DNA from: Phenylobacterium aquaticum
Lineage (GTDB): Bacteria > Pseudomonadota > Alphaproteobacteria > Caulobacterales > Caulobacteraceae
Direction of reading: 5' to 3'
Assembly: GCF_947378715.1 (NCBI RefSeq)
Contig: NZ_CANCLE010000118.1
Span: forward strand, 1-12,722
DNA length: 12,722 bases
Numbering within the stretch: the first letter of the stretch is position 1; each line of letters begins with the position of its first letter. Below the pieces are notes generated by a model that saw only the letters and a list, made by a program, of their open reading frames with translations, was not told the DNA's origin and made no database searches. This document shows, in pieces, positions 1 to 6,742 of this stretch. Both the position numbers and the translations under genes were made by a program.

Positions 1-771
1 GCCGACGCCCGCTGCGGCCTGTTTTCAGGCGGCGTGGGCTCGGCCCTGTCCTCCGCCCGGGCCCAGGCCCGGGGCGCGGCCATGCGCGCCGGCGTCGACC
101 GCCCGACCCTGAAGACCGTCGAGGCCCGGGCCATTTCCCGCGCCTCCACCGCCCCTTGCGATTCCAACGACATGACCGTGGCCGCCGACCGGGTGCGCGG
201 CGCCTTCGAGGGCTATTCGCGGCTGATCCGCATGGACTATCCCGGCGACCTGTCGATCTGGCGCGCCGACCGCTCCTCCAGCGTCCAGGCCGCCCGCTGG
301 CGCCTCGACCAGGACGTCACCTTCGGCGACAGCCGCATGGTCTTCGGCCTGGCGGGCCGCAGAGGCGCCAATGTGCTGCTGGCCCTGGCCCACTTCCCGG
401 GCGGCGCGGCGCCCTATTCCGCCCGCCTGGTGCTGCGCGACGACGACGCCACCGCCGGCCCCTATCTGGACAATCGCGGCGCGAGCCTCGCCACCATGCC
501 GCTCGCGCGCCGCCTGCCCCCGCCCGCCGCCCAGCGCACCTATACCGCCGAGGCCCGCAGCACCGCCGGCCTCGACCTGCTGCCTGCCGGCATGAAGGCC
601 GGCTGGGCGTTCCGCTTCCCGGCCGAGGCCGCCCGGGCGCTGGCCCAGCTCGACCCCCGCGAGGCGGTGGCCGTGGACTTCCTGTTCGCCGGCGACGTCA
701 CCCGCCGGGCCTATGTCGAGGTCGGCGACTTCGCCGCCGGCCGCGCCTTCCTGCAGGTCGCCAGCCGCTGA
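1..771 (+). CDS. Uncharacterised alphaproteobacterial protein, 5'-truncated
   Basis: The reading frame is open from base 1 to a TGA at 769-771, giving at least 256 residues; the true start lies outside the window. A GTG at 34 is available, but the frame continues upstream of it (ADARCGLFSGG), and the RCGLF stretch followed by a helical segment with ARAQARGAAMRAG looks like the beginning of a mature domain, so I treat the gene as partial. Two cysteines (in RCGLF and in TAPCDS) could form a disulfide. The C-terminal half (about residues 95-256) is rich in beta-strand-like alternation and ends with FLFAGDVTRRAYVEVGDF. I recall similar proteins only as hypothetical proteins in Caulobacter relatives and can assign no function. 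It has no operon partner in view. A GC hairpin starts 6 bases after the stop. Confidence 0.75.
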   Translation, partial: ADARCGLFSGGVGSALSSARAQARGAAMRAGVDRPTLKTVEARAISRASTAPCDSNDMTVAADRVRGAFEGYSRLIRMDYPGDLSIWRADRSSSVQAARWRLDQDVTFGDSRMVFGLAGRRGANVLLALAHFPGGAAPYSARLVLRDDDATAGPYLDNRGASLATMPLARRLPPPAAQRTYTAEARSTAGLDLLPAGMKAGWAFRFPAEAARALAQLDPREAVAVDFLFAGDVTRRAYVEVGDFAAGRAFLQVASR

Positions 772-776
772 GGCGG

Positions 777-792
777 GACGGGCCCTCCCGTC
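777..792 (+). terminator. Hairpin just after the first gene, possible weak terminator
   Basis: GACGGG pairs perfectly with CCCGTC around a CCCT loop, 6 bases after the stop codon. No T-run follows (the next bases are GGCGCGCC), so intrinsic termination is doubtful; it may instead slow polymerase or protect the 3' end. Confidence 0.3.
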
Positions 793-830
793 GGCGCGCC
801 AGCTCGATCGCCTATGGCAATGGTAGGGCT

Positions 831-968
831 GCTCCCCTTTTGGGGGAGCTGGCCCGAAGGGCCTGAGGGGGACTTTGACTCTCTCAGCTGACCTGCGAAC
901 CGCTCAAACGGACCATCAAAGTCCCCCTCAGCCACCCGTTCGGGTGGCAGCTCCCCCAAGAGGGGAGC
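831..968. repeat. Nested palindromic intergenic repeat (about 138 bp)
   Basis: The left arm (831-878) and right arm (916-968) are reverse complements at both ends: GCTCCCCT(T/C)TTGGGGGAGCTG on the outside and CTGAGGGGGACTTTGA on the inside. Each arm also holds its own hairpins: GCTCCCC with GGGGAGC at the tip, and a middle hairpin that differs between arms (GGCCC-GAA-GGGCC on the left, CCACCCG-TTCGGGTGG on the right). The spacer is 879-915. It lies wholly between two same-strand genes. From memory, elements starting GCTCCCC...GGGGGAGCTG and continuing into CTGAGGGGGA are scattered through many alphaproteobacterial genomes; copy number here could not be tested. The transcript could fold into one long stem or into two multi-hairpin arms. 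Confidence 0.85.
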
Positions 969-1050
969 AACCGGGCCGAGCCAGTCCTTGGCCAATTCAC
1001 ATATGCAATCACCCCCTCGACACCACCCGTGGGCGTGGCAAGCTCGCGCC

Positions 1051-1452
1051 ATGACCGACCTCATGCGGTTCCCCAGCGCCGTCCGGCGCGCCACGGATGT
1101 CGACGCCTGGTTCGCCACGCCGAACCATGAGCTGCGCCGCATGGCCGAGCCCTGGTTCGAACAGATGCGCAACTGTGGGGCCGATGTCCGCGAGCTGCTG
1201 GCCGACGGCCATCCCACGGCCTGCGTCGGCGACGCCGCCTTCGCCTATGTCGACGCCTTCAGCGCCCACGCCAATATCGGCTTCTTCCAGGGGGCGTCGC
1301 TGGACGACCCGGCCGGCCTGCTGGAAGGCGCCGGCAAGCGCATGCGGCATGTGAAGCTGCGCTGGGGCCAGCCGGTCGACGAAGCCGCCCTGGGCGCGCT
1401 CATCGCGGCCGCCTATCGGGACATGCAGGCGCGGGGCGAAGCCGAGCGCTGA
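1051..1452 (+). CDS. DUF1801 (YdhG-like) family protein
   Basis: A 133-residue protein matching the DUF1801/YdhG-like fold. The C-terminal half carries the diagnostic run AFAYVDAFSAHANIGFFQGA (63-82), then a glycine-rich GLLEGAGKRMRHVKL stretch (about 89-103), the usual family signature in which an aromatic strand leads into GxGKxxRxxKL, followed by a helix. There is no signal peptide or membrane segment, so it is probably cytosolic. The family's biochemical role is unknown. I chose the ATG at 1051 (MTDLMRF) because the longer frame from 988 would add a low-complexity, His/Pro-rich tail absent from the family. No strong ribosome site precedes either start. The gene is flanked by a palindromic repeat upstream and is convergent with the next gene. 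Confidence 0.8.
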   Translation: MTDLMRFPSAVRRATDVDAWFATPNHELRRMAEPWFEQMRNCGADVRELLADGHPTACVGDAAFAYVDAFSAHANIGFFQGASLDDPAGLLEGAGKRMRHVKLRWGQPVDEAALGALIAAAYRDMQARGEAER

Positions 1453-1478
1453 GCGCCCGCTCAGCCCGTCTCCCTTCA

Positions 1479-1498
1479 GAGGTCTGGCGAAAGACCTC
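1479..1498. terminator. Hairpin between convergent genes
   Basis: GAGGTCT (1479-1485) pairs perfectly with AGACCTC (1492-1498) around a 6-base loop, midway between two convergent stop codons (1452 and 1517). Neither side has a convincing T-run, so a bidirectional terminator role is inferred mostly from position. Confidence 0.4.
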
Positions 1499-1516
1499 CA
1501 GCTTGGCGGCCATGCA

Positions 1517-2413
1517 TCAGCCCCACTTCATCTCGCCCGTGGCGACCTTGGCGCCGATCTGCAGGGCCACGCCCATGCCCGCGTCCGGATAGCGGGCGGT
1601 CATCGCCGCGATCAGGGCCGCGCTGTCCTTGGCCTTGGCCAGTTCCGCCTCGAAGGCCAGCAGATAGTCGCGGGTGTAGATGAGCGCCGCCAGGCCCGTC
1701 GGGGCCGTGGGCGTCATGTGCCCGGGGACAACCACGGCCGGCTTGCGGGCCGCCATGGCGTCGAGCTCCTTGACCCAGGCCGCGCGGGCTTCGGCGCCCG
1801 CCGTGTCGGCGGTCCAGACGTGGACGCCCGAGAACACCAGCACACCGCCGAAGATGGCCGAGAGCGAGGGCGCCCACAGGTAGCGACGATTGGCCAGGGC
1901 CACAGTCGGAACGATCTGGACGGGCAGGCCGTCGACCAGCAGCTGATCGCCGTCGAACGCTGTCGGCATGACGATGTCGGCGAGGACCTTGGGGCCATTG
2001 TCGCCCAGTTGCGGCGACCAGGTGGCGAGCTTCTTCTCGACATTGGCCGCGATCGCCTCGACCGTCGCCTGGGCCGCGAGCACCTTGGCGTCCGGGAAGG
2101 CGGCCCTGATCGGTCCCAGGCTGAAATAATAGTCCGGGTCGCTCTGGCTGACATAGATGGCGGTCAGCTTCCGCCCCACGGCCTTGATCGCCTCGACCAG
2201 CGCCCGGCCGTCAGGAAGGGTGAAGCCCCCATCGATCAGCAGGGCTTCCGTCGGACCCCAGACCAGGACCGGCGCGCGGAAGAAGCCGTTCTCCCCGGCC
2301 CGGAAGGCTTTCCATTCGAGCTTGGCTCCGGCGGCCAGGGCGTCGGACTGACCCGGGAGGGCCGCGGCGACGCCGCCTGCGATGATCGTCATGGTCTGTC
2401 TCCGGGTGGGCAT
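1517..2413 (-). CDS. Exported metallo-beta-lactamase-fold protein with degraded metal motif
   Basis: This 298-residue protein has the MBL-fold layout: first strands FRAPVLVWGPTEALLIDGG (45-63), then the segment where metal ligands normally sit, a later GGVLVFSGVHVW strand (189-200), and a C-terminal VVVPGHMTPT (227-236) with a retained histidine (H232). Instead of the usual THxHxDH it reads SQSDPDY (89-95): the three histidines are replaced by Q90, D92 and Y95 and only D94 remains. The AGD strand that carries the bridging aspartate is replaced by GGVLVF. I recall relatives sharing this SQSDPDYYFSLGP motif, so it appears to be a subfamily trait and not decay. The N-terminus (MPTRRQTMTIIAGGVAAALP) has a twin arginine, a hydrophobic core and an Ala-rich end near residue 28, which suggests Tat export to the periplasm. 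It is divergent from a LysR gene that probably regulates it. A shorter start at Met8 would lose the twin arginine. Confidence 0.8.
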   Translation of the reverse strand: MPTRRQTMTIIAGGVAAALPGQSDALAAGAKLEWKAFRAGENGFFRAPVLVWGPTEALLIDGGFTLPDGRALVEAIKAVGRKLTAIYVSQSDPDYYFSLGPIRAAFPDAKVLAAQATVEAIAANVEKKLATWSPQLGDNGPKVLADIVMPTAFDGDQLLVDGLPVQIVPTVALANRRYLWAPSLSAIFGGVLVFSGVHVWTADTAGAEARAAWVKELDAMAARKPAVVVPGHMTPTAPTGLAALIYTRDYLLAFEAELAKAKDSAALIAAMTARYPDAGMGVALQIGAKVATGEMKWG

Positions 2414-2484
2414 GTGTAGCTCTGGGTTGAACTTGAACAGTCGGGGCGGCGGGTGATCGGGTCCGCCCCCCGCGCCGCAGCAAC

Positions 2485-2499
2485 ATGCGCCTCGCGCAT
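2485..2499. promoter_or_regulatory. Candidate LysR operator (T-N11-A palindrome)
   Basis: ATGCGC-CTC-GCGCAT is a perfect inverted repeat containing TGCGCCTCGCGCA, a T-N11-A LysR box. It sits in the 120-bp region between the divergent MBL and LysR genes and abuts the -35 box of the LysR promoter, the normal place for autoregulation plus control of the divergent target. The role is inferred from architecture. Confidence 0.55.
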
Positions 2500-2527
2500 T
2501 GCAATTCGAAGATCGGGAAAATAGACT
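2499..2527 (+). promoter_or_regulatory. Candidate sigma-70-type promoter of the LysR gene
   Basis: TTGCAA (2499-2504) and TAGACT (2522-2527) are separated by 17 bp, an ideal spacing. The predicted first transcribed base falls about 7 nt after the -10, at or next to the A of the ATG at 2534, and no ribosome-binding site is visible. A leaderless mRNA is therefore likely. Confidence 0.5.
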
Positions 2528-2530
2528 TTC

Positions 2531-2549
2531 TGTATGTCAAAGACATACA
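2531..2549. promoter_or_regulatory. Perfect inverted repeat over the LysR start codon
   Basis: TGTATGTC-AAA-GACATACA is an 8-bp perfect inverted repeat with a 3-bp centre, and the ATG at 2534 lies inside its left arm. It could be a DNA operator overlapping the transcription start, or a hairpin that would occlude the start codon in RNA. The bases also encode residues 1-5. Confidence 0.5.
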
Positions 2550-3478
2550 ATCATCTGGATGCCGGCCACCGCAACATCAACAATCTCAAGCGGATGGCCT
2601 ATTTCGCGGAGGTGGTTGAGACCGGTTCGTTCACCGCCGCCGCGCAAAGGCTGGGCATCACCAAGGCCGTGGTCAGCCAGCAGGTCGCCAAGCTCGAGCG
2701 CGCGTTCGAGACGACGCTGCTGGTTCGCACCACCCGCAGCGTCCGGCCGACCGAGGAGGGGCGCGCCTTTTATGAACGCTGCGCCCGCGTGCTGTCAGAG
2801 GCTCAGGAGGCCTTCGACGGCCTGGAAGCCGATGATCGCGCGCCCACGGGAACGCTGCGGCTGACGGCGACCTTCGACTATGGAATCGCCGTGGTCGTTC
2901 CGGCGATCGCCGAGTTTCATCGCCGCTTTCCCGCGTGCAGCGCCGATATGGTGATCAGCGACCAGACGCTGGCCCCGGTCGAGAAGGACATTGAGTTGGC
3001 GATCCGGGTCGGCTGGCTGACCGACAGCAATCTGCGCGCGCGGCGGATCGGATCCTTCGCGCAGATCCTGGTCGGAACCCCCGACCTCGCGGCGCGCCTG
3101 CCAGACGGGGCGTCGCCTGATGAGCTCGCCCAACTGCCCTTTGTCGCCAACAGCGTCCTGCGCGATCCGCTCGGCTGGACCTTCACCAATAGCGACCGCG
3201 AGGCGCGGTCGGTGCGATGCTCGGCGACCTTGGCCATCGACGCCACGCTTGGCGCGCTGGAGGCGGTGCGCGCCGGCATAGGCGCCTCCATCCTTCCCGA
3301 CTTCGCGGTGCAGGCGGACCTCGCCAGCGGTCGGCTGGTGCGCTTGCTGCCGGGATGGAGTCTCGAGAGCGGCGGGATCTATGCGGTCACGCCGGCCACC
3401 CGCTTTCGCCCCGCCCGGGTCACCGCCTTCCTGGAGGTCCTGGCGGAGTGGGAACGGCGTCGCGCCCAGGCGCGATAG
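2534..3478 (+). CDS. LysR-family transcriptional regulator
   Basis: This 314-residue protein has the LysR layout. The N-terminal winged helix-turn-helix (about 17-76) contains MAYFAEVVETGSFTAAAQRLG, then the recognition segment TKAVVSQQVAKLE and the wing TRSVRPTEEG. A linker helix (77-100) follows, then an effector-binding domain starting TGTLRLTATFDYG (105-117) and running to the end, with the family's typical ELAIRVGWL strand. The effector is unknown. Divergence from the MBL-fold gene and a T-N11-A box between them make that gene the likely target. The ATG at 2534 is the only good start: upstream there is no room, and the next in-frame ATG (2594) would cut into the helix-turn-helix. It has no visible Shine-Dalgarno sequence. 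A long palindromic repeat follows the gene. Confidence 0.92.
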   Translation: MSKTYNHLDAGHRNINNLKRMAYFAEVVETGSFTAAAQRLGITKAVVSQQVAKLERAFETTLLVRTTRSVRPTEEGRAFYERCARVLSEAQEAFDGLEADDRAPTGTLRLTATFDYGIAVVVPAIAEFHRRFPACSADMVISDQTLAPVEKDIELAIRVGWLTDSNLRARRIGSFAQILVGTPDLAARLPDGASPDELAQLPFVANSVLRDPLGWTFTNSDREARSVRCSATLAIDATLGALEAVRAGIGASILPDFAVQADLASGRLVRLLPGWSLESGGIYAVTPATRFRPARVTAFLEVLAEWERRRAQAR

Positions 3479-3500
3479 CGGTTCAAAGCCCACCGCCGCC

Positions 3501-3554
3501 TTAGAGCGCGTCAGGGCTAAGTGGAAACCGGTTAGCCCGTCCGACGCGCTCTAA
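3501..3554. repeat. Palindromic intergenic repeat, TTAGAGCGCGTC type
   Basis: TTAGAGCGCGTC (3501-3512) pairs perfectly with GACGCGCTCTAA (3543-3554), and an inner stem GGGCTAA (3514-3520) pairs with TTAGCCC (3532-3538) around GTGGAAACCGG. From memory, the AAGTGGAAACCGGTT centre recurs in interspersed alphaproteobacterial repeats. It lies between the convergent LysR and divJ genes and could act as a two-way terminator or stabiliser. Confidence 0.8.
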
Positions 3555-3563
3555 ATGTTTGAA

Positions 3564-3617
3564 TTAGAGCCTTTTTGCTCGGCTCAGGTGAGTCCATCTG
3601 AACCGAAAAGGCTCTAG
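3564..3617. repeat. Second palindromic repeat, TAGAGCCTTTT type, overlapping the divJ stop
   Basis: TAGAGCCTTTT (3565-3575) pairs perfectly with AAAAGGCTCTA (3606-3616); the inner stem CGGCTCAG (3580-3587) pairs with CTGAACCG (3598-3605) with one mismatch. It begins 10 bases after the previous repeat and shares its TTAGAGC end but not its interior. Its right arm contains the TAG stop (3614-3616, minus strand) of divJ. The T-run on each strand next to a stem could aid termination. Confidence 0.8.
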
Positions 3618-5290
3618 GCTCCCACGGTCTCCGCCACCACCACCGGCATGCGCACGATCACCGTGGCGCCCTCGCCCAGCTGGCTTTCGATCACCATCTC
3701 GCCGCCATGCAGTTCGGCGAAGGATCGCACCAGGGACAGGCCCAGGCCCGTGCCCGCCGCCCGCTGGTCCTGGCCGCCGGCCTGTTCGTAGGGACGGCCG
3801 AGGCGCGGAATATCCTCCGGCCGGATCCCCGGTCCGGTGTCGGCCACCAGCATCTCCAGCACCGGTCCGGAGGCGTGGACGGTCAGGGTCACCGCCCCGC
3901 CCTTGGGCGTGAACTTCAGCGCATTGGAGATCAGGTTCAGCGCGATCTGCTTGATGGCGCGGCGGTCGGCGTCGACCTCCAGCGGCTCCTTCGGCAGCAC
4001 GCCGCGCAGCTGCACCCCGGCCCGGTCGGCCTGGCCGCGCATCAGCCGCAGCACGGCGTTGGCGGCGTCGCGGACGTCGAATTCCTCGCGGTGCAGCTCG
4101 AAGCGCTCCGCCTCGATCTTCGACATGTCGAGCACGTCATTGATCAGCTCCAGCAGGTGGACGCCGGACTCATGGATCAGTTCGGAATATTCGCCGTACC
4201 GCTCCGGCATGGGGCCGAACAGCCGCTGCCGCATGATGTCGGAAAAGCCCATGATGGCGTTCAGCGGCGTGCGCAGCTCGTGGCTCATATTGGCCAGGAA
4301 CCGCGACTTGCCGGCGTTCTGGGCGTCGGCCTCGGCCCGGGCCTGTTCCAGGGCGGCTTCGCGGCTGCGCTGCACGCGCGCGTCGCGGATGGCGCCCAGG
4401 ATGCGGGTCGAATTGACCCGGCGCAGGGTCAGTTCCAGCCAGGGTTCGGTCCCGCCGGCCGGGGCGAAGGCCACCTCGGCGTGACCGTCGGTCATCACCG
4501 CCTCGAGCGCGGCCTCGATCCGGGGCCGATCTCCGGTCGCGGCCAGCTGGGCGACGGGCCGTCCCACGAAGATCTGGCCCTTCAGCTCCTTCGGCGCATT
4601 GCCCCAGGCGGCGGACAGCTTGCCGGTCGGGAAGATCGAGATCAGCAGGTTCGGCTGTTCGCCCAGCGCCTCGCGCAGCCGGGCTTCGACCAGGGCGCGC
4701 CGGCGGCGGTCGAGATCGACATTGCGCTGCAGGACCACCAGGGCCACCCCCAGGCCCATGGCCGTGGTCGCAAGCCCCATGGCCCCCAGGGCGGTCGCCA
4801 CGTCATAGGCTGGCGGGCCGGCGAGGTTCAGGGTCAGGCTGGCCATGCCGCTGATCCCCACCGCCCCGACGGAGATCGCCGCCGCCAGGGCCAGCCGCTC
4901 GGGCTTGGCCATGGCCGCCCCGGCCGCCAGCGGGGCCAGCAGCCACACGGCAAGGGGGCCGCCCAGCCCGCCGGTCAGGCCCGCCGCCAGCACGCCGCTC
5001 ACCGCCCAATTGACCAGGATCAGGGCCGGAGCGCCCCCGTGCCGCGACCGGGCCAGGAAGATCCCCGCCAGGGCCGGGCAGGCGCCGACCACCAGGCCGG
5101 CCACCGCGGGCGCCGTCAGGCTGATCGGCAGGACCAGGATCACCGCCGTGCCGAGCACCAGGACCGCCAGCCAGCCGACATGCCACCAGACAAGACTCGC
5201 CGCAGCCTCCAGGGCCTGCTGCTCAGTCCTGAACGACGGGCTGTCCACCACGGCGCGGTTCAAGGCCTCCCAAGTCGTCCGGCCAAACAC
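3614..5290 (-). CDS. divJ: DivJ-like membrane histidine kinase
   Basis: This 558-residue sensor kinase has six hydrophobic segments (about 38-58, 62-80, 86-104, 111-126, 132-155, 164-187), a cytosolic linker with a weak PAS-like region (about 205-300), and a helix leading into HisKA. The phospho-acceptor is His337 in FLANMSHELRTPLNAIMGFS. The ATPase domain has an N-box (LNLISNALKF, 451-460), G1 DTGPG (484-488) and G2 GTGLGL (513-518). The six-segment N-terminus, the acceptor position (338 in Caulobacter DivJ as I recall) and the run HESGVHLLELINDVLDMSKIE fit DivJ, the stalked-pole kinase that phosphorylates DivK and PleD and so controls CtrA. The start is GTG at 5290 with no clear ribosome site; GTG codons at residues 14-15 are alternatives. 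It is divergent from another HisKA kinase across 150 bp, which holds one GANTC site (5318-5322) and no full CtrA box. Another membrane DivJ/PleC-type kinase is possible. Confidence 0.85.
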   Translation of the reverse strand: MFGRTTWEALNRAVVDSPSFRTEQQALEAAASLVWWHVGWLAVLVLGTAVILVLPISLTAPAVAGLVVGACPALAGIFLARSRHGGAPALILVNWAVSGVLAAGLTGGLGGPLAVWLLAPLAAGAAMAKPERLALAAAISVGAVGISGMASLTLNLAGPPAYDVATALGAMGLATTAMGLGVALVVLQRNVDLDRRRRALVEARLREALGEQPNLLISIFPTGKLSAAWGNAPKELKGQIFVGRPVAQLAATGDRPRIEAALEAVMTDGHAEVAFAPAGGTEPWLELTLRRVNSTRILGAIRDARVQRSREAALEQARAEADAQNAGKSRFLANMSHELRTPLNAIMGFSDIMRQRLFGPMPERYGEYSELIHESGVHLLELINDVLDMSKIEAERFELHREEFDVRDAANAVLRLMRGQADRAGVQLRGVLPKEPLEVDADRRAIKQIALNLISNALKFTPKGGAVTLTVHASGPVLEMLVADTGPGIRPEDIPRLGRPYEQAGGQDQRAAGTGLGLSLVRSFAELHGGEMVIESQLGEGATVIVRMPVVVAETVGA

Positions 5291-5440
5291 CGGGCCAGCA
5301 ATTCTAGCTGCACGGTCGAGTCCCGGCGAGGCTCCTCGCGCCCTGCGCGACGGGCAAGTGCTTCAGGCGCAGAAACCAAATCGTAAGCGCGCCTTGGGAT
5401 CATCGGCAGATCACGGCCGCAGAGACGATTTCACCGCTCC

Positions 5441-6271
5441 ATGCCCCAGGCGGCCCCCCTCCCCGCGTTCGCCCCCGAGCCCGCCGCCGAACCGCGCGCA
5501 GAGCCGGCCGCCTTCACGCCCGAACCCCCTGGCGAGATCACCCTCCCCCGGCGCGGGCGCTCGCGCCGCAGGGCCGGGCTCGAGGCGCAGAAGCGGTCCT
5601 TCCTGCGCATGGCCAGCCATGAGCTGCGCACGCCGCTCAATTCGATCCTGGGCTTCTCCGAGATCATTTCCGAGGAGCTCTACGGCCCCCTGGGCGCGCC
5701 GCAATATCGGGAATACGCCGAGATCATCCGCGCCAGCGGTCACCGGCTGCTCAAGCTGGTCAACCAGATCCTGGAGATCGCCCGGCTGGAAGGCCAGGCC
5801 ATGGACCTGTCGCCGCGCCGCGAGTCCCTGGACCACGCCCTGGACGACGCCCTCGACAGCCTGCGCGAGGATGTCTCGACCCGCCGGACACAGGTTGTGG
5901 TGCGCGACGAGGGCCGGCTGCCTCATGTGCGGGCCGATCCCCGGGGGCTGCGCACCGTGCTCACCAACCTGATCCAGAACGCCGTGGTGTTCTCGCCGCA
6001 GGACGCCCTGGTCACGGTGGAGGTGCGCGCCCTGGCCGACCGTGTGGAGATCCGCATCCGCGACGCCGGTCCTGGCGTCGATCCCCAGGATATTCCGCGC
6101 CTGCTGCGGCCCTTCGAGCAGGGCGACAATGCGCTGACCCGCCGCAGCGAAGGCGCGGGCCTGGGCCTGCCGATCGCCGCCCTGTTGTGCGAGGCCATGG
6201 GCGGTCGGCTGAAGCTGGACTCGGCGCCCGGTGAGGGATTGACCGCCCTGGTCGTGCTGCCCGCCGCCTGA
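5441..6271 (+). CDS. Small cytosolic HisKA histidine kinase, PleC/DivJ type (possible CckN)
   Basis: This 276-residue kinase has no membrane segment. A Pro/Ala-rich, probably disordered N-terminus (1-35) is followed by a basic stretch (RRGRSRRRAG), the HisKA domain with the acceptor His60 in FLRMASHELRTPLNSILGFS, and a HATPase_c domain with N-box NLIQNAVVFS (176-185), G1 DAGPG (208-212) and G2 GAGLGL (238-243). The HELRT motif keeps the threonine used by HisKA phosphatases, so it may phosphorylate or dephosphorylate its partner. HisKA resembles that of PleC and DivJ. In Caulobacter, as I recall, cckN (a DivK phosphatase related to PleC) is next to divJ, so CckN is the best candidate; this relies on remembered gene order. 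No sensor domain is visible, so input must come through the N-terminus or a partner. The start is ATG 5441: an in-frame stop at 5384 and no other start codon limit extension. sufE follows after 43 bp. Confidence 0.85.
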   Translation: MPQAAPLPAFAPEPAAEPRAEPAAFTPEPPGEITLPRRGRSRRRAGLEAQKRSFLRMASHELRTPLNSILGFSEIISEELYGPLGAPQYREYAEIIRASGHRLLKLVNQILEIARLEGQAMDLSPRRESLDHALDDALDSLREDVSTRRTQVVVRDEGRLPHVRADPRGLRTVLTNLIQNAVVFSPQDALVTVEVRALADRVEIRIRDAGPGVDPQDIPRLLRPFEQGDNALTRRSEGAGLGLPIAALLCEAMGGRLKLDSAPGEGLTALVVLPAA

Positions 6272-6314
6272 AGCGGTTGCGCTCCCCCGGTCGGGCCCTT
6301 AAGTCGCCAGTCCC

Positions 6315-6737
6315 ATGCGCGCCATTGAAGACGACCTCACCGAACTGGCCGACGAGTTCGACCTCCTGGGCGACTGGGAGGAGCGCTATCGCTATGTCAT
6401 CGACCTGGGCCGCGACCTCGCCCCGCTCACCGACGCTGAGCGCAACGAGGCCAACAAGGTCCGAGGCTGCGCCAGCCAGGTCTGGCTGGTGACCGAGCCC
6501 CAGGCCGACGGGGTGGTGCGGTTCAGGGGGGACTCAGACGCCCACATCGTCAGCGGCCTGATCGCCATATTGCTGCGCTTGCTGTCGGGCCGCCGCCCGG
6601 CCGAGATCCTGGCTTTCGACGCCACGGCGGCCTTCAACCGTCTGGGGCTGAGCGGCCATCTGTCGGCCCAGCGCTCGAATGGATTGGCCTCGATGGTCGC
6701 CCGTATCCGCCGCGACGCCGAGGCGCTCGCGGCCTAA
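6315..6737 (+). CDS. sufE: SufE-family Fe-S cluster assembly sulfur acceptor
   Basis: This 140-residue protein matches SufE over its full length. The N-terminal helix DDLTELADEFDLLGDWEERYRYVIDLGRDL leads to the active-site loop NKVRGCASQVWL with Cys52, equivalent to Cys51 of E. coli SufE, which takes persulfide sulfur from the cysteine desulfurase SufS and passes it to the SufBCD scaffold. RFRGDSDAHIVSGLIAILLRLLSG and the end GLSGHLSAQRSNGLASMV are also typical. It is cytosolic. No suf operon partner is in the window, which is common for alphaproteobacterial sufE. It follows the small kinase in the same direction and may be co-transcribed, though no ribosome site is evident. It is convergent with the PAS gene, with 5 bp between the two stop codons. 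Confidence 0.93.
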   Translation: MRAIEDDLTELADEFDLLGDWEERYRYVIDLGRDLAPLTDAERNEANKVRGCASQVWLVTEPQADGVVRFRGDSDAHIVSGLIAILLRLLSGRRPAEILAFDATAAFNRLGLSGHLSAQRSNGLASMVARIRRDAEALAA

Positions 6738-6742
6738 AGGCT

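Noticed and set aside
831..968. CRISPR-like or invertible-element reading of the repeat
   Set aside because: There is a single inverted pair with no regular spacers and no recombinase gene nearby.
3707..5386. Long open frame (559 codons) antisense to the DivJ-like kinase
   Set aside because: Its product is Gln/Gly/Arg/His-rich low-complexity sequence without motifs; it arises from high third-position GC of the real gene on the other strand.
5291..5440. CtrA-type (TTAA-N7-TTAA) site between the two kinase genes
   Set aside because: No TTAA occurs in this stretch; only a single GANTC (5318-5322) was found.
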